Shown piece after piece: positions 58,391 through 64,000 of a DNA stretch of 64,000 nucleotides. The notes beneath the pieces are model-generated. The model was not told the DNA's origin, ran no database searches, and saw nothing but the letters and a program-made list of their open reading frames with translations. Positions within the stretch are counted from its first letter, which is position 1. Every line of letters starts with the position of its first letter. A program made the translations under genes and the position numbers. The DNA is from Prolixibacteraceae bacterium (lineage in GTDB: Bacteria > Bacteroidota > Bacteroidia > Bacteroidales > Prolixibacteraceae): contig JANQII010000165.1 in assembly GCA_028282195.1 (NCBI GenBank), positions 1 to 64,000 on the forward strand, read 5' to 3'.

Positions 58391-59570
58391 AACTATCTTC
58401 CTGATATTATTTCTTACAGTTTTTTATACCTACATTGGGTACGCCATTTTAATCTGGATTTTGGTTTCTTTAAAACGATCTTTTAAAAAAAAGGATATAG
58501 TTCCTGAACTTGACTTAAATGAACTTCCGCGTGTTTGCTTATTCGTAACTGCTTATAACGAGATTGACTGTATTGATCAGAAAGTCAACAACACTTTCGA
58601 TCTAAATTATCCGAAAGAAAAGATTCAGTATTTATGGGTAACCGATGGTTCTGATGATGGAACTCCGGAACTATTAAAGAAGTACCCTCATCAACAAGTA
58701 ACACATCAACCCGAAAGAAAGGGGAAAATTGACGCAATTAACCGGGGAATGCAGCTGGTACAAGCACCTATTGTAATTTTTTCAGATAGTAATACGCTTT
58801 TAGGCGAAGACACCATCTCTGAGATTGTTAAAAAGTTCCAAAATCCTTCCGTTGGTTGTGTTGCAGGGGAAAAGCGCATACTAAACCTTGAAAGTGATAC
58901 AGCAGCTGGCTCAGGCGAAGGACTATACTGGAAACTTGAATCTGTTATTAAAAAGATGGATGCTGAATTAAGTTCAGCAATTGGAGCTGCCGGTGAGATT
59001 TTTGCTATTCGCAAAGACCTTTTTAAAGAAGTTGAAAAAGACACTTTGCTTGATGATTTTATCATTTCATTGCGAATTGCATTAGACGGTTACCGCATAG
59101 CCTATTCCCCAAACGCTTATGCCGTTGAAAGCGCATCTCTAAATGTAAAAGAAGAATTAAAACGAAAAACCAGGATTGCTGCCGGGGGAATTCAAACCCT
59201 GTTCAGGCTACCCAAATTGCTAAATCCATTTAAAACCGGCTGGCTAAGTATTCAGTATATCTCACACAAAGTTTTACGATGGACAATTGCTCCTTTTGCC
59301 CTTTTCCTGCTATTTTTTATCAATTTTTTAATCTTACTGAAAACCAACAATTGGTTAGATCCTACATTCTTTTCTTTATTCTTTTACCTACAAGCATTTA
59401 TGTACATAGTCGCAATAATTGGCTGGTTTTTCGAAAACAAGAAAATAAGGCTTAAGCTTTTCTTTATCCCTTATTACTTCGTTGCAATGAACTATGCTTC
59501 AATTAAAGGTTTTTTTCGCTATTTTATTGGGCAACAATCTGTTCTTTGGGAGAAATCCAAACGTGCATAG
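58383..59570 (+). CDS. Glycosyltransferase family 2
   Basis: VCLFVTAYNEIDCIDQKVNNTFDLNYPKEKIQYLWVTDGSDDGT; IFSDSNT. Confidence 0.92.
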   Translation: MIETIFLILFLTVFYTYIGYAILIWILVSLKRSFKKKDIVPELDLNELPRVCLFVTAYNEIDCIDQKVNNTFDLNYPKEKIQYLWVTDGSDDGTPELLKKYPHQQVTHQPERKGKIDAINRGMQLVQAPIVIFSDSNTLLGEDTISEIVKKFQNPSVGCVAGEKRILNLESDTAAGSGEGLYWKLESVIKKMDAELSSAIGAAGEIFAIRKDLFKEVEKDTLLDDFIISLRIALDGYRIAYSPNAYAVESASLNVKEELKRKTRIAAGGIQTLFRLPKLLNPFKTGWLSIQYISHKVLRWTIAPFALFLLFFINFLILLKTNNWLDPTFFSLFFYLQAFMYIVAIIGWFFENKKIRLKLFFIPYYFVAMNYASIKGFFRYFIGQQSVLWEKSKRA

Positions 59571-59583
59571 TTGCGTAATATCA

Positions 59584-59613
59584 TTTGTAAATTGATTATT
59601 TTCTTTAGTTTTG
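59584..59613 (+). promoter_or_regulatory. Bacteroidetes-type promoter TTTG-N18-TAGTTTTG upstream of ribBA
   Basis: Matches TTTG/TAnnTTTG with 18-nt spacing. Confidence 0.5.
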
Positions 59614-59642
59614 CAACGGCATTTGAAAACCAGTGAATTGTA

Positions 59643-60872
59643 ATGAGTGAATTCAAATTAAATACTATTCCTGAAGCAGTTTCTGCTATAAAAGACGGGG
59701 AGTTAGTGATTGTTGTTGATGACGAAAATCGCGAAAATGAGGGGGACTTTATTGCTGCTGCTGAATTAATTACACCAGAAAAAGTAAATTTTATGGTCAC
59801 TCATGGCCGTGGCCTTATATGTGCTCCAATTACAGAACAGCGCTGTGAAGAACTTGACCTTGACCTGATGGTTGGCAAGAATACTTCTTCACATGAAACA
59901 CCGTTTACCGTATCTGTGGACCTTATTGGACATGGATGTACAACAGGAATCTCTGCCAGTGACCGTGCAAAAACACTCAAAGCACTCGCGGATTATAATA
60001 CCAAACCGGAAGAGCTTGGGCGTCCGGGACATATTTTCCCTTTAAAAGCTAAAAACCGCGGTGTTTTACGCCGTTCGGGACATACTGAAGCAGCCGTTGA
60101 TCTGGCCCGCATGGCAGGCTTAAAACCAGCCGGTGTTCTGATTGAGATCATGAACGAAGATGGTAGCATGGCCCGCTTACCCGAGTTGGTAAAAATTGCT
60201 GAGAAGTTTGATCTGAAGATCATTACGATAAAAGACCTGATCGCTTTCCGCTTACAATCCGAAAGCTTAATTGAGCAAGGCGAGGAAGTTAATTTGCCAA
60301 CAAAGTATGGTGATTTTAGAGTAGTTCCATTCCGCCAAAAGTCAACCGGCGCTGAACATGTTGCCCTGATAAAAGGCAACTGGAAAGCTGACGAGCCTGT
60401 TCTTGTAAGGATGCATTCTTCGTGTATGACAGGGGATATTTTTGGGTCACTTCGTTGTGAGTGCGGGGACCAGCTCCGGAAATCAATGGAAATGGTTGAG
60501 AAAGATGGCAAAGGCATTATTGTATACTTAATGCAGGAGGGCCGTGGTATCGGGCTTTTAAATAAAATAGCTGCTTACAAACTTCAGGATGAAGGCATGG
60601 ACACCATTGAGGCTAACGTTCATCTTGGCTTTGATGCTGATGAAAGAGACTACGGGGTTGGCGCACAAATCCTTCGCAATCTTGGTGTAAAAAAGATGAA
60701 ACTGATCACAAATAATCCTGTTAAACGTGTTGGTATTGAAGCTTATGGATTAGAAGTTAATTCAATTGTCCCGATGGAAGTGGAACCAAACGAATTTAAT
60801 CAGCGCTACATGAAAACCAAGCGCGATAAAATGGGTCATTTTCTTCAAAAATTTAAATACGGCGACGAATAA
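59643..60872 (+). CDS. ribBA: Bifunctional DHBP synthase/GTP cyclohydrolase II
   Basis: [57 protein letters not shown]. Confidence 0.96.
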   Translation: MSEFKLNTIPEAVSAIKDGELVIVVDDENRENEGDFIAAAELITPEKVNFMVTHGRGLICAPITEQRCEELDLDLMVGKNTSSHETPFTVSVDLIGHGCTTGISASDRAKTLKALADYNTKPEELGRPGHIFPLKAKNRGVLRRSGHTEAAVDLARMAGLKPAGVLIEIMNEDGSMARLPELVKIAEKFDLKIITIKDLIAFRLQSESLIEQGEEVNLPTKYGDFRVVPFRQKSTGAEHVALIKGNWKADEPVLVRMHSSCMTGDIFGSLRCECGDQLRKSMEMVEKDGKGIIVYLMQEGRGIGLLNKIAAYKLQDEGMDTIEANVHLGFDADERDYGVGAQILRNLGVKKMKLITNNPVKRVGIEAYGLEVNSIVPMEVEPNEFNQRYMKTKRDKMGHFLQKFKYGDE

Positions 60873-60880
60873 GTTACTCT

Positions 60881-61096
60881 ATGGGAATGTTTGATCACCT
60901 TTTCGGCGACAGTTACGACAACCTGGAAGAAGGCAAAGATTTCTACCTTCATAAAGGATACCGGGTAATGACTGAAAGCTATTTGGTGAGAAGAGGATAT
61001 TGCTGTTCTAATGGATGCAAACATTGCCCATACTCCCCAAAAGCCCAAAAAGGAAACAGGAAGTTAAGACCAGATATTGCAAAAAAATATCAATAA
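60881..61096 (+). CDS. DUF5522-like small Cys-containing protein
   Basis: VRRGYCCSNGCKHCPYSP. Confidence 0.8.
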   Translation: MGMFDHLFGDSYDNLEEGKDFYLHKGYRVMTESYLVRRGYCCSNGCKHCPYSPKAQKGNRKLRPDIAKKYQ

Positions 61097-61152
61097 TAAT
61101 TTATAAAACCTACCCCATTCTTTTATCTATCTTTGCACAAAATCTTTAAAGC

Positions 61153-62118
61153 ATGACAGGAAAAGACTTGCGTATTGTATTTATGGGAACGCCCGATTTT
61201 GCCGTTGCCAGCCTTAAAGCACTAGTTGAAAACGGCTACCAGGTTGCAGGTGTAATCACTTCACCGGATAAACCTGCCGGGCGTGGCCGAAAACTGAATG
61301 AACCGGCAGTAAAAAAATATGCCGTAGAAAATAATTTACGCATTCTTCAACCTGAAAAATTAAAGAACCCTGATTTTATTACTGAACTGGAATCATTAAA
61401 AGCCGATCTTCAGGTAGTGGTTGCTTTCCGCATGCTTCCTAAGATTGTATGGGACATGCCACGATTGGGCACATTCAATCTCCATGCTTCATTATTGCCT
61501 CAATACAGAGGTGCAGCGCCTCTAAACTGGGCTATCATAAATGGCGAAAAAGAAACTGGGGTTACAACATTCCTGTTAGACCATGAAATTGACACCGGAA
61601 GAATTCTTTTTAAAGAAAAGGTTGAAATTGAAAATAATGACAATGTTGGTGTTCTTCATGATAAATTGATGGAAATCGGTTCAAGACTAGTCTTAAAAAC
61701 TGTCGATTCCCTTGCTTCCGGCGATTATAAAGCCATTGACCAAGATGCGTTGGGGAAAGCTGAAAACCTGAAACATGCTCCAAAGATTTTTAAAGATGAT
61801 TGCAGAATTGACTGGTCGAAGCCGGCGCAAAAAGTTCATAACCTAATTCGCGGTTTATCGCCCTACCCCGCAGCCTGGACTGAATTAGTTGATGAAAATG
61901 ACCAAACCATTGGCCTAAAAGTTTTTGCTACAGAAATTGATGAAGAAACAAACAAAACATCAGGGACTGTTTCAACGGATGGAAAAACTTTTTTGAAAGT
62001 AGCTTCATCAGATAGATTTATCAACATCAAAGAGCTTCAGCTTGCAGGTAAAAAAAGAATGAAGACTGAAGATTTTTTACGAGGATTTCAAGATATTGTG
62101 AAATATAAGCTGACCTAA
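61153..62118 (+). CDS. fmt: Methionyl-tRNA formyltransferase
   Basis: RIVFMGTPDFAVASLKAL; NLHASLLPQYRGAAPLNWAIINGEKETGVTTF. Confidence 0.96.
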   Translation: MTGKDLRIVFMGTPDFAVASLKALVENGYQVAGVITSPDKPAGRGRKLNEPAVKKYAVENNLRILQPEKLKNPDFITELESLKADLQVVVAFRMLPKIVWDMPRLGTFNLHASLLPQYRGAAPLNWAIINGEKETGVTTFLLDHEIDTGRILFKEKVEIENNDNVGVLHDKLMEIGSRLVLKTVDSLASGDYKAIDQDALGKAENLKHAPKIFKDDCRIDWSKPAQKVHNLIRGLSPYPAAWTELVDENDQTIGLKVFATEIDEETNKTSGTVSTDGKTFLKVASSDRFINIKELQLAGKKRMKTEDFLRGFQDIVKYKLT

Positions 62119-62372
62119 AGATTTGATTTGGGTAATATAAAACATCAGTAGTCACCAGTTGATATTTCATGTTACGGAAGAATAAGAGAACACAGCTTAC
62201 TCACAGCTGATAATGAGAATCTTTAAATAATACATTAAGTCTTTTTTTGCTCTTTTCATTTAAGGGTTGTTCAGGAAGAAGAATAATTAACCGCAAAGAA
62301 TATTAAGAACCAGGTATTCAATAATCCAGATGTTGCACTCTTTCTATACCCTTAGCGTACATTGCAGTTCGT

Positions 62373-63323
62373 TCATTTTTTGGGTTTCCTGGTCCTAAGG
62401 TAAATAATAGAACCAACGACTGGTCTTTCATCCCTTTTCATTCGGTTCCGGCGATACAATGGTTTCAATTTTATTCCATACCGCTGCGAAATGAAGTGCA
62501 TGCTGTCATCAGCTTTAAACCGATGGGTTTTATGCCTTTTATTTGCTCTTTTCCGCTTTGGTTCTATGTACAAAATCTCATTTTCACGTAATCTTTTGCC
62601 TGAATAATAATCGTTATAAGTATATATCTCCCAGGCCTTCATTCCAAACTCACTCGCAATTGACTCAAAACTATCCCCGGTCTTGACCTCAATTGATTTT
62701 AAACCATTCCTGAGAGTCACTTTACGGTGCTTATATGGATTAATCAGATTCCCATTTTCTACTTTCTTCTTATGAAAACCATTCTTTTCCAGGCGTGCTA
62801 ATTCAGCTTTATCGAGCCCTTGATCATACAGGTAAAGCTTGCTTTCTTCAATAATTCGAATTAATTCTGTTGCATAGTGTGAAGCTGTTGCATAACCTGC
62901 TTTTTTCAATCCTCTTGCCCAGCCTTTATAATCCGTAATATCCAAATCAAAAAGGCTTGCATATCTTGGGTTTACCATTAAAAAATTTGAGTGATCGATA
63001 TATGATTCTTCAACTGAATTGTAGTGACGAAAGCACTCATTTCTCCTGTCATCATCATGATAAACCCGCTTACCTCTCCAAGAGCTTTTACATTTTATAC
63101 CAAAATGATTATTTGATTTTACACTAAGCTTACTATTTCCATTTCCTGACTCCAGACATCCCTGCGCCAGCTTTATACTTGCAGGAACCCCGCTTCGTAT
63201 CATTTCACGAATGGCCAGGTTTTTATATTTTTCAATGTACTGTTCGCGGGTTATAATCCGTTGAGAAAAACTATTGAGAGAAAGTATTGAGATGACCAAA
63301 ACAGCCAGGAATTTCGTATACAT
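62373..63323 (-). CDS. Glucosaminidase-domain protein with LysM repeats
   Basis: EQYIEKYKNLAIREMIRSGVPASIKLAQGCLESGNGNSKLSVKSNNHFGIKC; LysM-like SFESIASEFGMKAWEIYTYND. Confidence 0.92.
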   Translation of the reverse strand: MYTKFLAVLVISILSLNSFSQRIITREQYIEKYKNLAIREMIRSGVPASIKLAQGCLESGNGNSKLSVKSNNHFGIKCKSSWRGKRVYHDDDRRNECFRHYNSVEESYIDHSNFLMVNPRYASLFDLDITDYKGWARGLKKAGYATASHYATELIRIIEESKLYLYDQGLDKAELARLEKNGFHKKKVENGNLINPYKHRKVTLRNGLKSIEVKTGDSFESIASEFGMKAWEIYTYNDYYSGKRLRENEILYIEPKRKRANKRHKTHRFKADDSMHFISQRYGIKLKPLYRRNRMKRDERPVVGSIIYLRTRKPKK

Positions 63324-63410
63324 AAAATCAAAATTTTAGCAAAAATAAAAAAAGCCTCCATTTTTCAGCGCAGAAAACAGTACATTTGAAATGAAAGAAA
63401 TTATTCTTTT

Positions 63411-63893
63411 ATGAAAACGAAAGAAATCCGATTTATTATATCCGAATTTACCGACATTTTTGAGTTGAATTTAGACGATCAAAAACTTCTTGAGGCTGCC
63501 AGAAGTGTTTCTAAGAATGCATATGCTCCATATTCCAGATTTTGTGTGGGAGCTGCAGTTGAACTTGACAACGGTGAAATTATAACTGGAAGCAACCAGG
63601 AAAATGCAGCATTTCCGTCTGGCCTTTGTGCAGAAAGGGTTGCCCTTTTCTACGCTAACTCCCGATATCCTGAATCGGCAGTTAAAACGATTGCAGTCAC
63701 CGCTTTTAATAATGGGAAGCCTGTTTTAGAAGCTGTCGCACCATGTGGTTCCTGCCGGCAGGTTTTGGCCGAAACAGAATCCCGTTATAAAAATGATATT
63801 CGGGTTATTCTGGATGGAAAAAAGAATATTGTCCTTCTTGAAAATGCAAAAAGTCTGTTGCCCTTAACTTTTACTCCAGACTTTTTAAAGTAA
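63411..63893 (+). CDS. cdd: Cytidine deaminase
   Basis: YAPYSRFCVGAAVEL, NAAFPSGLCAERVALF, PCGSCRQVL. Confidence 0.95.
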   Translation: MKTKEIRFIISEFTDIFELNLDDQKLLEAARSVSKNAYAPYSRFCVGAAVELDNGEIITGSNQENAAFPSGLCAERVALFYANSRYPESAVKTIAVTAFNNGKPVLEAVAPCGSCRQVLAETESRYKNDIRVILDGKKNIVLLENAKSLLPLTFTPDFLK

Positions 63894-64000
63894 GCTATTT
63901 AACGTGAGTTTCTATAAATTTTTATGCGAAAAGGCTTGAAGTCTTACTTCTAACTTCCAGCTTCTTGCTTCTGGCTTCCAGCAAATGGGTTATTTCCCGA

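Overview
64 kb of a Bacteroidetes-type chromosome. Supporting features are T9SS C-terminal sorting domains, NigD, FISUMP, PEGA and LPP20-like lipoproteins, and TTTG-18-TAnnTTTG promoters. Two chromosomal blocks (about 0-21.3 kb and 55-64 kb) flank a mobile region. The left block holds an S9 peptidase, NigD lipoprotein, thioredoxin, a secreted trypsin-like protease, a standalone archaeal-type ThrRS editing domain, TatD, TcdA, an aspartokinase-metY-metA operon with a structured leader, an AraC regulator, a PagL-like protein, ElbB and a PorE-like OmpA protein. The right block holds a START-like protein, an LptF/G permease, two glycosyltransferases, RibBA, Fmt, a glucosaminidase-LysM protein and cytidine deaminase. 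The central 21.38-55.04 kb reads as two different integrative elements stacked in tandem at the 3' end of one tRNA-Met(CAT) gene. Element 1 (about 7.6 kb) carries a tyrosine recombinase, a gpII/CRI-like Rep and small orphan lipoproteins, plus a 130-bp near-palindrome. Element 2 (about 26 kb) carries a tyrosine recombinase, AlbA_2 regulator, excisionase, VapE-like helicase, CHC2/TOPRIM primase, MobC, relaxase and a candidate oriT. Its cargo is a co-directional surface module of about 16 kb: LPP20-like lipoproteins, PEGA protein, three FISUMP/DUF1566 proteins, ECF sigma and anti-sigma, a transglutaminase-like protein and a 1454-aa C10 protease-LRR-T9SS protein. Each element has its own pair of 11-bp-period tandem repeats at both ends, which independently matches the ends. 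The strongest candidates for undescribed biology are the element 2 cargo module, the paired-repeat end architecture, the element 1 palindrome/Rep unit and the leader RNA upstream of the aspartokinase. All family assignments come from reading the protein sequences; no database search was run.
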